Source of the DNA: Patescibacteria group bacterium
GTDB lineage: Bacteria; Patescibacteriota; Microgenomatia; Levybacterales; UBA12049
Direction of reading: 5' to 3'
Length of the DNA stretch: 8,763 nt
Assembly: GCA_023485715.1 (NCBI GenBank)
Contig: JAMCZG010000029.1
Location: forward strand, 1-8,763
The notes beneath the pieces were generated by a model. It searched no databases and was not told the origin of the DNA. It saw nothing but the letters and a program-made list of their open reading frames with translations. The number at the start of each line of letters is the position of its first letter. Within the stretch, counting starts at the first letter, position 1. The position numbers and the translations under genes were made by a program. Below are positions 1 through 7,070 of the stretch, piece after piece.

Positions 1-1098
1 AATCAACTTAACGTTTTTAGGATATTTTTCAACTTGTCTTTGAAGACTTTTTTCGATATTTTTATTTCCCGATCCAAGGATAATAATATTAATATCAAGG
101 TCTACTAATCTTTTCATAACTCTCACTAATAAATCCAAGCCTTTTTGTGGTGCTATTCTCCCGATGAAACAAAAAGTCGGCTTGTTCTCTAGACCAACCT
201 CCCTTAAAAAATCGTCCTTATTTGTATTTTTGCCGATTTTCCAACTCGATAAATCGTATTTATGGTTAATCAAATTATCAATCTTTGGATTCCAGACATT
301 ATAATCGATCCCGTTTAAAATCCCTAAGACACCGCCGTTTTTGCTCATCTCTTTTTCTCTCCGCCTTAAAAATCCATAAATTGGCCAGCGGCAATTATCT
401 GAACTTATTTCTTCTGCGTAACTTTGAGACACTGTCGAAATAACATCCCCGTGCATGATTCCTTCCCCCAAGATATTTATTTCGTTTGCCGGCATACCTG
501 TTTTTAATTCTTTTACTTCTTCGTCCTTAAAGTGCAACAAGTCTAAAATTTTTATCGATCCACAGCCTTGGTGCAGCAGGTTGTGAATCGTGAGCAAAGT
601 TGGCGTTGAAAGCTTAAAACGTTTTCGAAGGATTAAAGGGATTAAAGCCGTATGCCAATCATTGCAGTGGACGATCGACGGGGTCCATTTCGATTTACTG
701 CGAAGCCATAAAACAAAATGGCTAACCGCCAAGTCAAAAAATGCGAACTGATCTATTTTCTTGTTTCTTCCCCGTGCGTACAGATATGAAAGATTCCGTT
801 TGTTGCTTAAAAAATAAATAGTTACATTGCTTTCCGGCAAAATGCTTTTATAAATTCCGATTTGTTCTTCTTTTTCTCCGAAACAGATCGAGAATTCACC
901 GATTTTTTCGTCTCTAAGATTAAGGGCATTAGAGGTAAATTTTTCCTTAATCGAGCCGTAATAAGGGATAACGACCCGACAATCGACTTTAAGCTCAGCA
1001 AGCGCTTTGGGTAGAGATCCCATTACGTCGCCTAATCCTCCTTTTTTATAAAAAGGCGCTGTTTCGTATCCAACCATTAAAACTTTTATTTTTTTCAT
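1..1098 (-). CDS. glgA: Glycogen/starch synthase (GT5), 3' end cut by window
   Basis: This enzyme family transfers glucose from ADP- or UDP-glucose to the non-reducing end of an alpha-1,4-glucan in the cytoplasm. I translated the open frame from the ATG at 1098 down to base 1; there is no stop, so 366 residues are visible and about 100-120 C-terminal residues of a typical 470-490 are missing. Visible landmarks: the nucleotide-sugar KxGGLGDV loop at residues 18-25, HCNDWHTAL at 144-152 (family form HxHDWHT), TIHNLLHQG at 170-178, STVSQSYAEEI at 221-231, GILNGIDYNVWNP at 259-271 and GRIAPQKG at 313-320, which opens the second Rossmann domain. The C-terminal catalytic glutamate region lies outside the window. 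It is the last gene seen in a minus-strand run, 55 bases after the DUF218-like gene. The start has no Shine-Dalgarno sequence. The family is clear; the donor sugar and whether the product is storage glycogen are inference. Confidence 0.93.
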   Translation of the reverse strand, partial: MKKIKVLMVGYETAPFYKKGGLGDVMGSLPKALAELKVDCRVVIPYYGSIKEKFTSNALNLRDEKIGEFSICFGEKEEQIGIYKSILPESNVTIYFLSNKRNLSYLYARGRNKKIDQFAFFDLAVSHFVLWLRSKSKWTPSIVHCNDWHTALIPLILRKRFKLSTPTLLTIHNLLHQGCGSIKILDLLHFKDEEVKELKTGMPANEINILGEGIMHGDVISTVSQSYAEEISSDNCRWPIYGFLRRREKEMSKNGGVLGILNGIDYNVWNPKIDNLINHKYDLSSWKIGKNTNKDDFLREVGLENKPTFCFIGRIAPQKGLDLLVRVMKRLVDLDINIIILGSGNKNIEKSLQRQVEKYPKNVKLI

Positions 1099-1110
1099 CT
1101 TATTTTCGCT

Positions 1111-1116
1111 TTTATA
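1111..1116 (-). promoter_or_regulatory. Possible -10 box (TATAAA) just before glgA
   Basis: On the minus strand TATAAA ends 12 bases before the glgA ATG. No good -35 hexamer lies 16-18 bases upstream. It falls partly inside a perfect 12-base palindrome (1113-1124). If used, the transcript would have a leader of only about five bases. The gene could equally be read only from upstream, so this is a weak call. Confidence 0.25.
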
Positions 1117-1124
1117 TCGATATA
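1113..1124. repeat. 12-base perfect palindrome TATATCGATATA
   Basis: The twelve bases equal their own reverse complement and lie in the 55-base gap between the DUF218-like gene and glgA. It could be a dimeric-protein binding site, but it is AT-rich, short and occurs once here, so chance is a fair explanation. Confidence 0.35.
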
Positions 1125-1153
1125 CAAAGCAATATAATTATGTGCATCAAAAG

Positions 1154-2434
1154 CTATCCAAGTTTGGACACTTCTGCTTTTGATAAATATTCTATATCTT
1201 CTTCTGAAATACCTATCGACAATAATCTTGCTTTTACTTCGGGCGGATATTCTTCGTCTTCCCATTCTTTTTTTACGACTTCGGAACTCCACTTGTCCGG
1301 GTCGATCTTCGCGCGGATACTTTTTACCGCGTCCGTCTTATTTTCCGGCGCAATTGCCTCCAACTCTTCTTTTTGTATTCCGTATTTTTCCAGGGTTTTG
1401 CTGTCGAATTTTAAAAGAAAACCGAGCAACCGATCGTCACTCCTAAGATTAACAGAATACGGCAAGGTATAATCTGGTTCCATCGCGAGTCCTCTGGCCC
1501 ATCGTCTTTCTCCTCTCATCCGCGCTTGTGCGTCTTTTTGTTCTTCAATAAATAATTTTTCTTTAATCGATTTTCTTTGTTGCTCCCAACCTGCTTGCGG
1601 AACCCCTTGATCTGATAAATATTGATCGATAGCGCGATCTAACAAAGCTTCTGCCCGAGCCATTTTACGTTCAAAATAATTTTTTCCTGCCTCGTCGATC
1701 GGAGCCCCACTTAGTCTTACTTGGATTAAACGCCGGAATGCCTCCTGGAAAGATGAGGTGATGCCTTTATTGTCTAATTCCTGTTGTTTAATCTTTGATG
1801 CGTTCATCAAAACATCTTCCGCAGACAATACTTTCTTTGGGTCAAGACCAAAAAGAGAGGCGAGTATTTTAAGCCGGATCATATGAAAATGCGATCCTAG
1901 TAACCAAACATTATTAAGATTAGGGTCATTGGGGTTAACTTCTTTTTTCGAGTCGATAATATTTGCGGCATTAATTATGTTAAACAGGGTATTTTTTGCT
2001 TCTCTGTCTAATTCAATTTCCGCTTGGGAAAATTTTTCCTCGCTTTGCGGCGCTTTTTGGCCATAAACATTTTCGATAATTTCTTGCATTAATTCCGCTT
2101 CTGTTGGAATAAAATGTTCCCCACCCTTTGAATAACTACCTCCTGTGTCTTTACCCGAAGCAATAATTAATCCCACGTCGCCTTCCCGGCCTAATTCCCC
2201 TGCCGCCCTCGCGTTTAGACGCATCCAGGTATTTGCCTCATGCGCAGAAATCGAGCCCGGCATAGCCTTCTCCAATTTACCTAAGTTTACTTTTGTAGCA
2301 CTATCTTGCACAGGCCCTTGGCCGCAGATGATTAAAGTCCCTATTCTTTCTCTAGATTCTCTTTCAGGAATATTCAGGTTATCGGCAAGAGGATGATTAT
2401 GAGATATTAAATGTTCTGAATCATTTTCTGCCAT
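1154..2434 (-). CDS. DUF218 (YdcF/SanA/ElyC-like) protein with long unknown C-terminal region
   Basis: The N-terminal part, about residues 31-196, matches the DUF218 pattern: a hydrophobic strand followed by a glycine loop (TLIICGQGPVQ, 33-43), a second strand and loop (LIIASGKDTGG, 89-99), the acidic TEAELMQEII segment (111-120), ELDREAKNTLFNIINAANII (141-160), which corresponds to the family E..S.nT.eN motif, and LLGSHFHMIRLKILASLFGL (178-197), which corresponds to the fHm.Ra...a...G motif. DUF218 proteins are mostly uncharacterised, often tied to envelope polysaccharide or peptidoglycan intermediates. Unlike SanA/ElyC, this one has no signal peptide or membrane segment, so it is probably cytoplasmic. 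Residues 197-426 are charged and mostly helical, and I recognise no domain there. The ATG lies 3 bases after the stop of the upstream GT4 gene with no ribosome-binding site, so translational coupling is likely. Stop codon TAG. The family call is good; the function is unknown. Confidence 0.75.
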   Translation of the reverse strand: MAENDSEHLISHNHPLADNLNIPERESRERIGTLIICGQGPVQDSATKVNLGKLEKAMPGSISAHEANTWMRLNARAAGELGREGDVGLIIASGKDTGGSYSKGGEHFIPTEAELMQEIIENVYGQKAPQSEEKFSQAEIELDREAKNTLFNIINAANIIDSKKEVNPNDPNLNNVWLLGSHFHMIRLKILASLFGLDPKKVLSAEDVLMNASKIKQQELDNKGITSSFQEAFRRLIQVRLSGAPIDEAGKNYFERKMARAEALLDRAIDQYLSDQGVPQAGWEQQRKSIKEKLFIEEQKDAQARMRGERRWARGLAMEPDYTLPYSVNLRSDDRLLGFLLKFDSKTLEKYGIQKEELEAIAPENKTDAVKSIRAKIDPDKWSSEVVKKEWEDEEYPPEVKARLLSIGISEEDIEYLSKAEVSKLG

Positions 2435-2437
2435 ATT

Positions 2438-3535
2438 TTAAATTTGGTGAGTTAATACTTCGTTATAAAGATTTCCATAATTTTCAACCATTTTTTCGAG
2501 TGAAAAATTTTGTAATACATGCTTCCTGCAATCCTCATAATTTATACTATTAATTTTTGAAAGAGCATTTTTTAATCCTTCTACGCCTTCTTTTGGATCC
2601 ACAACAAAACCAGTCTTGCCATCAACTATTAATTCCGGAACAGAACCCCGATTAAATCCGATCACGGGTGTTCCCGAGCTTTGTGCCTCTGCCATAACCA
2701 AACCGAACGGCTCATCCCAATTTATCGTCATTAAAAATGCTTTTGCCCCTTGCATTAAATTGGCAACTTCCTCTTTTTTTAGTGCCTGCTCCGAAGAAAC
2801 TGGCCCGGCCCACTCGATTTTATCGTTTAAAAACGGCTTAACCTCTTTTTCGTAAAACTCCATATCTTCGACGTTACCGGACAGAATAAGTTTTTCTCCT
2901 GTTTCTCGGGCTAATTGAATTGCCCATTTAATCCCTTTTGGGTCCATAAATGTACCGTCTTTATTTTTTGCCTTAGACAACCTTCCGATCCACAAAAGAT
3001 ATTCTCTTTTCTGGTTGGAAATGGCGTAAAGATCGGTATCAACACCGTTGTAAATAACTTTTCTAAAGGTGGTTTTCTTAAAATTATTTCTATGAGCTTT
3101 GGAAATCGAAATTAAGTTAGAGTCTTTAAAAAGACTTAGAACGTCATCGAACTCCTCTGTCGCTTGGGCATGAATTGTTGTTACCATCGGTGTATCGATT
3201 TTCTCGGAAGCTAATAAATTAATAACCTCGGGGTATGTATGATTATGGATCATATCAAACCGGCCGGCCACCTCTTCAATTTTTTTAGCAAGCTGGACAA
3301 GAAACGAAGTTTCTGCGTAGAACGGATTCTCAAAGGGCAAAAGGTCGACAAACGCTTTTGGAATAACCGGAATTACTGTTACAGAAGAGATGCTGCTGTC
3401 GCCTGTCCCCAAAAGACTGACCTCATGGCCTTTTTTTACCATTCCGCTTGCCAACTCATAAATGATTCTTGATCTCGAAGCGGTAACATCCGAGGCAATT
3501 CTACGTTTAAGCGTGGAGGCAAAAAGAATCTTCAT
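2438..3535 (-). CDS. GT4-family glycosyltransferase (GT-B fold)
   Basis: A retaining GT4 transferase that would move a sugar from a nucleotide-sugar donor to a glycan or lipid acceptor at the cytoplasmic membrane. The 365 residues cover both Rossmann domains. The N-terminal domain begins KILFAST and has a DVTASRSRIIYELASGMVKKGHEV acceptor-side region (residues 16-39) and an IHNHTYPE loop (96-103). The C-terminal domain has IYNGVDTDLY (161-170), WIGRLSKAK (182-190), LILSGN (216-221) and the EX7E donor-site motif E275-PFGLVMA-E283, followed by GTPVIGFNRGSVPELI. Between the GR and KG of the usual GR..KG signature there are about 12 extra residues (188-199), a small loop insertion. Its TAA stop is 3 bases from the next start, and an upstream promoter candidate is at 3543-3571. 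The donor and product cannot be read from sequence. Confidence 0.9.
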   Translation of the reverse strand: MKILFASTLKRRIASDVTASRSRIIYELASGMVKKGHEVSLLGTGDSSISSVTVIPVIPKAFVDLLPFENPFYAETSFLVQLAKKIEEVAGRFDMIHNHTYPEVINLLASEKIDTPMVTTIHAQATEEFDDVLSLFKDSNLISISKAHRNNFKKTTFRKVIYNGVDTDLYAISNQKREYLLWIGRLSKAKNKDGTFMDPKGIKWAIQLARETGEKLILSGNVEDMEFYEKEVKPFLNDKIEWAGPVSSEQALKKEEVANLMQGAKAFLMTINWDEPFGLVMAEAQSSGTPVIGFNRGSVPELIVDGKTGFVVDPKEGVEGLKNALSKINSINYEDCRKHVLQNFSLEKMVENYGNLYNEVLTHQI

Positions 3536-3542
3536 TAAATAA

Positions 3543-3571
3543 ATGATACACGTTAAACCTTACAGACTCAA
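3543..3571 (-). promoter_or_regulatory. Promoter candidate TTGAGT-17-TATCAT before the GT4 gene
   Basis: In the 46-base gap between the two GT4 genes the minus strand reads TTGAGT (3566-3571), a 17-base spacer, then TATCAT (3543-3548). The -10 box ends 7 bases before the ATG at 3535, so transcription would begin on or next to the start codon and give a leaderless mRNA. Each hexamer is a fair match to sigma70 consensus (four and five of six) and the spacing is ideal. Confidence 0.5.
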
Positions 3572-3581
3572 GCCGCACTAG

Positions 3582-4841
3582 TTATCTTACGCCTATTAAT
3601 TTACTGATCGCATTTATAGACCTGGAAAGATTGGGGTTTGTTCCTCTCACTCGGGCAATATACTCAAGAGTCGAGTACCTGAACTGTTTATAGATGCCTT
3701 CGAATTGACTGGCGATTTTTTCCCATGTAAATTTATCCAATACTGTTTTATAGGCTTGGTCGCCGAGTCTTTTTCTGAGATCATCATCTTCCAAAAGTTT
3801 ATTAACTGCACTAACAATTTCTTTACTGCTTCTGGAGCGAATCAAAAGACCATTGGTATTATCTTTAATAATCGACAAAATACCCCCTTTATTAGTAGCA
3901 ACGACCGGAGTGTGGGCCGCCATTGCCTCAAGGATTGTCAAACCCAACGGTTCGCTCCAAATGCTCGGACAGACAAAAACGTTCGCCCTTTCATAAAATG
4001 CGTGATACAAATCGCTGTTTAAAGTTTTCATATATCCGGTCATGATTACGTTATCGAGTTTTAGTTTTTTTATTTCTTTTTCGATATTTTCCCTTTCCGG
4101 TCCGTCTCCGGCAATAATAACAGTCCCGTTTATTTTAGCAGCTGCTTTTACTAAATATATTGCTCCCTTACTTTTTGTTAGTCTTCCGGTAAAGAGAACT
4201 ACTTTTTTGTTCCCCAGATTGTATTTTTTGTTTATTTCGTCTATGGCATTCTGATCTCTTTGGTAATTATCTATATTAACTCCACCCATAATCACGGTAC
4301 TTTTTCTTTTTAGATTTTGTCCAAACATTTTAAGATACCATTTTTTGGTAAATTCACTGTTTGCGGTTATAAAGCGGGCAACGTGGTTTGCATCATTAAT
4401 AAGCCCCATTAACCTCCTATCTCTTACCAGATAGTTCAAGTCGCTGCCGTGGGTAGTAATAATAAATTTAACCCCGAATAGGACTTTTAGAATCCTTGCG
4501 ATCCCGGGCAAAAAGGCAGTATGGAATACGTGGACAATCTCCGGATTAAAGTCTGCCATCGCACTAACGCTTGTTTTAAGGTAGCTAGTGTAAATTTCGC
4601 CGATCTCTTGTCCGTTCATGTCTTCAAATTTTTTAGCGTTTGGGAGTTCTGGATGACCGACAAAAACGCCTATTTGAGGAGGATTTACAACATAGTGGGT
4701 AACGCCCAAAAGCTTTCTTTTATCCGGCGAAACAATTGCGATACTATGGCCTCGTTTTACCAAAACAGCCGCCAACTCCCGTAAAAAGGCTCCGCTACCG
4801 TTTCCCCATAAGGGAAACATGTAAAGGAACAGGATTCTCAT
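3582..4841 (-). CDS. GT4-family glycosyltransferase (GT-B fold)
   Basis: A second retaining GT4 transferase, 419 residues, not a close copy of the downstream GT4 gene. The N-terminal domain starts RILFLYMFPLWGNGSGAFL, the glycine-rich acceptor loop, and includes VHVFHT (103-108), TTHGSDL (129-135) and ANSEFTKKWY (160-169). The C-terminal domain has MGGVNIDNY (185-193), LFTGRLTKSKG (216-226), IIAGDGPERENIE (242-254) and the EX7E motif E297-PLGLTIL-E305, followed by TPVVATNKGG. About 40 residues (380-419) follow the last conserved helix and form a basic tail of unknown role. It starts 32 bases after the WecG/TagA stop, with an extended -10 box in that gap. The family is certain; the sugar and acceptor are not. 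Its place beside a GT26 enzyme suggests extension of a lipid-linked glycan. Confidence 0.92.
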   Translation of the reverse strand: MRILFLYMFPLWGNGSGAFLRELAAVLVKRGHSIAIVSPDKRKLLGVTHYVVNPPQIGVFVGHPELPNAKKFEDMNGQEIGEIYTSYLKTSVSAMADFNPEIVHVFHTAFLPGIARILKVLFGVKFIITTHGSDLNYLVRDRRLMGLINDANHVARFITANSEFTKKWYLKMFGQNLKRKSTVIMGGVNIDNYQRDQNAIDEINKKYNLGNKKVVLFTGRLTKSKGAIYLVKAAAKINGTVIIAGDGPERENIEKEIKKLKLDNVIMTGYMKTLNSDLYHAFYERANVFVCPSIWSEPLGLTILEAMAAHTPVVATNKGGILSIIKDNTNGLLIRSRSSKEIVSAVNKLLEDDDLRKRLGDQAYKTVLDKFTWEKIASQFEGIYKQFRYSTLEYIARVRGTNPNLSRSINAISKLIGVR

Positions 4842-4852
4842 ATCGTTCGCAC

Positions 4853-4861
4853 ATTATAGCA
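4853..4861 (-). promoter_or_regulatory. Extended -10 promoter TGCTATAAT
   Basis: The 32-base gap after the WecG/TagA gene contains, on the minus strand, a perfect extended -10 element (TGn followed by consensus TATAAT) ending 11 bases before the ATG at 4841. No -35 match is seen at 16-18 bases, as is common for extended -10 promoters. The predicted leader is about five bases, with no room for a ribosome-binding site. Confidence 0.55.
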
Positions 4862-4873
4862 AATTTAATTAAC

Positions 4874-5743
4874 TCATGAGGCAGAAACTTTATTATAAGT
4901 TTTTAATCTTTCTTTTAAGACCAAATAGACAAATTCCAAAAGGGCGATTTGGCGTTTTAGACGCCAGGGCTGCCTGATTAAACGATAAAACCATTCTAAT
5001 CCGATTTTTTGAACCCACTTTGGGGCACGCGGAACTTTTCCGCTTATATAATCAAACGCCCCTCCGACTCCCATCATTACCTTAACCGGAAGCTTGTCGA
5101 TATTTTCACTCATCCAAATTTCTTGTTTAGGGAATCCATAGGCGACAAACAAAATATCTATGCCGGTTGATTGTCCATTTTCAGATGAACTGAAAGTCGA
5201 TACAGCTCCAACTTTTCGATTCGATTCTTTTTGTAATCGACTTTCATTTAGCGAGCGGGTTATGTTGTTAGGTTTGGAAAACGCCTTGCGAGCGTCATCT
5301 GAATAATGTGACGAGCGACCGGTGTCCCATTCCTCTCCGACAAACCCAATCCTCAATCCGGGATACTTTTTCCGTAAGCACTCAGCAGTACGTTCTGCTA
5401 CCCCGTCCCTACCCCCCATAAGTCCTACCGTTATAGGCTTTTCTGCTATCTTTTCACAGACATTTTTCATAAAATCGACGCCGGTTATTTTCTGTTTAAA
5501 TTTTCTTCCCAATAATTTTCCTGCCCATTTTACACCTATCCCGTCAGGTAAAGCTAATCGTGCATTATTTAGTATTTTTTGAAACTCTTTATGTTTATTT
5601 GCGTAGACCAAAATTTCGGGGTTTGGGGTAACAATATAGTAATTTTGCGATGGCTGTTTTAGGCCTTTTACCAAATACTCTAAGATTTGTTCTTTTGAGG
5701 CGTTCGTAATGCCGGTTCCGAGCAAAAAATTTTTCACTAACAT
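4874..5743 (-). CDS. WecG/TagA/CpsF-family glycosyltransferase (GT26) with in-frame insertion
   Basis: GT26 enzymes add the second sugar, often ManNAc or a derivative, to an undecaprenyl-diphosphate-linked acceptor on the inner face of the membrane. Family signatures are clear: VTPNPEILVYA (38-48), LPDGIGVKWAGKLLG (65-79) with the likely catalytic base D67, ITGVDFM (86-92), VGLMGGRDGVAE (106-117), ILFVAYGFPKQEIW (197-210), GVGGAFDYISGKVPRAPKW (225-243) and an aromatic/arginine-rich C-terminus (249-273) of the kind used for membrane association. At 289 residues it is about 40-45 longer than usual. The excess lies in residues 140-194, a polar, low-complexity stretch between GFVGEEWD and IDILFV; its DNA has inverted-repeat ends (5162-5323). 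Motifs on both sides are intact, so the enzyme may still work. Stop codon TGA; no Shine-Dalgarno sequence. Which sugar it uses is unknown, so no symbol is given. Confidence 0.93.
   Translation of the reverse strand: MLVKNFLLGTGITNASKEQILEYLVKGLKQPSQNYYIVTPNPEILVYANKHKEFQKILNNARLALPDGIGVKWAGKLLGRKFKQKITGVDFMKNVCEKIAEKPITVGLMGGRDGVAERTAECLRKKYPGLRIGFVGEEWDTGRSSHYSDDARKAFSKPNNITRSLNESRLQKESNRKVGAVSTFSSSENGQSTGIDILFVAYGFPKQEIWMSENIDKLPVKVMMGVGGAFDYISGKVPRAPKWVQKIGLEWFYRLIRQPWRLKRQIALLEFVYLVLKERLKTYNKVSAS
5162..5323. repeat. Inverted-repeat insertion-like element inside the GT26 gene
   Basis: The left arm 5162-5188 and right arm 5295-5323 are inverted copies of each other: 23 of 29 aligned columns match with two single-base gaps, including a perfect 9-base block (TTCAGATGA at 5180-5188 with TCATCTGAA at 5295-5303). 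Inside lies a perfect 11-base inverted pair, TGAAAGTCGAT (5191-5201) and ATCGACTTTCA (5236-5246). The heptamer GCGAGCG occurs twice (5251-5257, 5288-5294). The segment coincides with the extra residues of the host protein and keeps the frame. I see no transposase and no clear target duplication. It resembles in style, not in sequence, the Rickettsia palindromic elements that insert in coding genes. Calling it mobile is inference. Confidence 0.6.
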
Positions 5744-6028
5744 GTTTATTAAACTATGAGTTTATGTTTTATAAATTTTATGTGTTGATAATTTACTTTT
5801 TTTGAACATTTTAATTATACAAATCTAGGCTCGAAGTTTTAAGCTTGCTTGCCTCAATAAAAATTATATATTTTTTGATTTTATAATTTAGACTACTATG
5901 ACGTTAAAGTTTTGTGAAATATTTTAATCTTTTTTATCTAATTTTAACGCAAAAAATCGTAATAAATTTATTATAGGTTATATTGGCTTGGATTACAAAT
6001 ATCAAGCTATAAATTTTGGATTTGTGAT
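5744..6028. other. AT-rich intergenic region between mreB and the GT26 gene
   Basis: This 285-base gap is very AT-rich and contains no convincing gene on either strand. It holds the promoter candidate at 5814-5842. It also has a perfect but all-A/T palindrome, AATAAATTTATT (5961-5972), followed on the minus strand by a run of six T a few bases on, and a weak inverted pair (5991-6000 with 6020-6029, 8 of 10) next to the mreB stop. Neither makes a strong GC-rich terminator. Confidence 0.6.
5814..5842 (-). promoter_or_regulatory. Promoter candidate TTAAAA-17-TATAAT for the glycosyltransferase run
   Basis: On the minus strand a consensus TATAAT (5814-5819) is preceded by a 17-base spacer and TTAAAA (5837-5842), four of six matches to the -35 consensus. 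Transcription would start near 5807 and give a leader of about 60 bases for the GT26 gene. It is the best promoter seen at the head of the minus-strand glycan genes. Confidence 0.5.
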
Positions 6029-7063
6029 TTATTTTTTACTGATACTTCTCTTATAAAGTTCTATGTTCTCGAGGGCCACCCCGGTTCCGCGGACAACACA
6101 CAAAAGCGCATCTTCGGCGACATGGCACGGAACTCCGGTCACCTGCGTCATAAGCTTGTCAAAATTTTTCAAAAGAGAAGTCCCGCCCGACATTACGATT
6201 CCCTTATCTATAATATCGCTGGCTAGTTCCGGAGGGGTTTGTTCCAAAACTCCTTTTACCGAATCTATTACGTCCATTAATACGGGTCTAATCGCGTCGC
6301 AAATCTGTGCCTCCGTGATCTCGATCGTCCGGGGAAGCCCTGAAACGCTATCTCTTCCTTTAATTTCCATTTTGACCGAGTCTGCGTCTTTTCCGTTTTT
6401 TCTAGAATCGTTTGGCAAAACAAGGGCGTTTCCGACCTCTATTTTTATTTCTTCTGCTGTTCTCTCTCCAACTAAAAGGTTGAACTTTTTCTTTATGTAA
6501 CTGGCGATCGCCTCGTCAATTTTATTGCCGGCGACCCTTACGGAATTATGAACAACAACACCGCCTAAAGATATAACCGCTGATTCGGTCGAACCCCCAC
6601 CCGTATCCACGATCATGTGCCCTGCTGCCTGCGCGATGGGAATTTTCGCGCCGATCGCAGCGGCAAGGGGCTCTTCGATTAAATAAACCACTTTTGCCCC
6701 CGCCGACATCGCCGCATCCAAAACAGCGCGTCTTTCGACTTGCGTGACCCCCGATGGAATACAAACCATAACTTCGGGTTTAAAAAATCGTGATCTTCCG
6801 CAGGCCTTATCGATAAAATACGAAAGCATAGCTTCTGTTATGGTATAGTTTGCGATAACTCCGTCCTGCATCGGGCGAAGCGCCACAATATTCCCCGGGG
6901 TTCTCCCGAGCATTTCTTTTGCCTCTTTACCGACCGCTACAACTCTGTCTTCCTCTGCTGTTACGGCGACAACTGTCGGTTCATTTAAGACAATCCCTTC
7001 TCCTGCTAGGTAAACAAGCGTGTTAGCAGTTCCTAAATCTATGCCAATTCTTTTTGAAAGCAT
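6029..7063 (-). CDS. mreB: Rod-shape-determining actin homologue MreB
   Basis: MreB polymerises on the inner face of the cytoplasmic membrane and directs elongasome-dependent wall synthesis. The 344 residues match the usual length. Actin-superfamily motifs are in place: phosphate 1 GIDLGTANTLVY (7-18), connect 1 EPLAAAIGA (131-139), phosphate 2 VDTGGGSTESAVISLGG (152-168, with D153) and the adenosine motif GIVMSGGTSLL (288-298), where most MreBs have TGGG. There is a slight extension in the region before the GRD..SGLP segment (about residues 215-230). The ATG at 7063 places the hydrophobic IGIDLG strand close to the N-terminus, as in other MreBs. It is divergent from the PEGA gene and shares its promoter region. 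No mreC or mreD follows: downstream comes a 285-base gap and then a glycosyltransferase. No ribosome-binding site is seen. Confidence 0.97.
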   Translation of the reverse strand: MLSKRIGIDLGTANTLVYLAGEGIVLNEPTVVAVTAEEDRVVAVGKEAKEMLGRTPGNIVALRPMQDGVIANYTITEAMLSYFIDKACGRSRFFKPEVMVCIPSGVTQVERRAVLDAAMSAGAKVVYLIEEPLAAAIGAKIPIAQAAGHMIVDTGGGSTESAVISLGGVVVHNSVRVAGNKIDEAIASYIKKKFNLLVGERTAEEIKIEVGNALVLPNDSRKNGKDADSVKMEIKGRDSVSGLPRTIEITEAQICDAIRPVLMDVIDSVKGVLEQTPPELASDIIDKGIVMSGGTSLLKNFDKLMTQVTGVPCHVAEDALLCVVRGTGVALENIELYKRSISKK

Positions 7064-7070
7064 AAGTCTA

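Noticed and set aside
1095..1472. Small open frames on both strands spanning the glgA/DUF218 gap
   Set aside because: They overlap coding sequence of the DUF218-like gene in other frames, with compositions such as Arg- or Ser-rich strings expected of shadow translation.
3705..4022. 105-codon plus-strand open frame antisense to a GT4 gene
   Set aside because: It overlaps the conserved EX7E region of the GT4 gene on the other strand and has no recognisable domain or promoter.
4874..4876. Possible UGA-glycine recoding, as in some candidate-phyla bacteria
   Set aside because: No in-frame TGA occurs inside any gene here, and the one TGA stop (GT26 gene) is at the expected end of the family. The standard code fits.
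5191..5246. Inner hairpin of the GT26 insertion as a programmed frameshift or bypass signal
   Set aside because: The frame is open and continuous through the whole segment, so no recoding is needed to make the full-length protein.
5961..5972. AATAAATTTATT palindrome plus nearby T-run as an mreB terminator
   Set aside because: The stem is only A/T with no loop and would be unstable, so it is not called as an intrinsic terminator.
5744..6028. Small RNA or riboswitch in the mreB/GT26 gap
   Set aside because: The region is AT-rich with no stable paired structure or conserved aptamer that I can recognise.
6063..6500. 145-codon plus-strand open frame antisense to mreB
   Set aside because: It lies wholly within mreB, whose protein is unmistakable, and its translation shows no family features. 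It is a shadow of the real frame.
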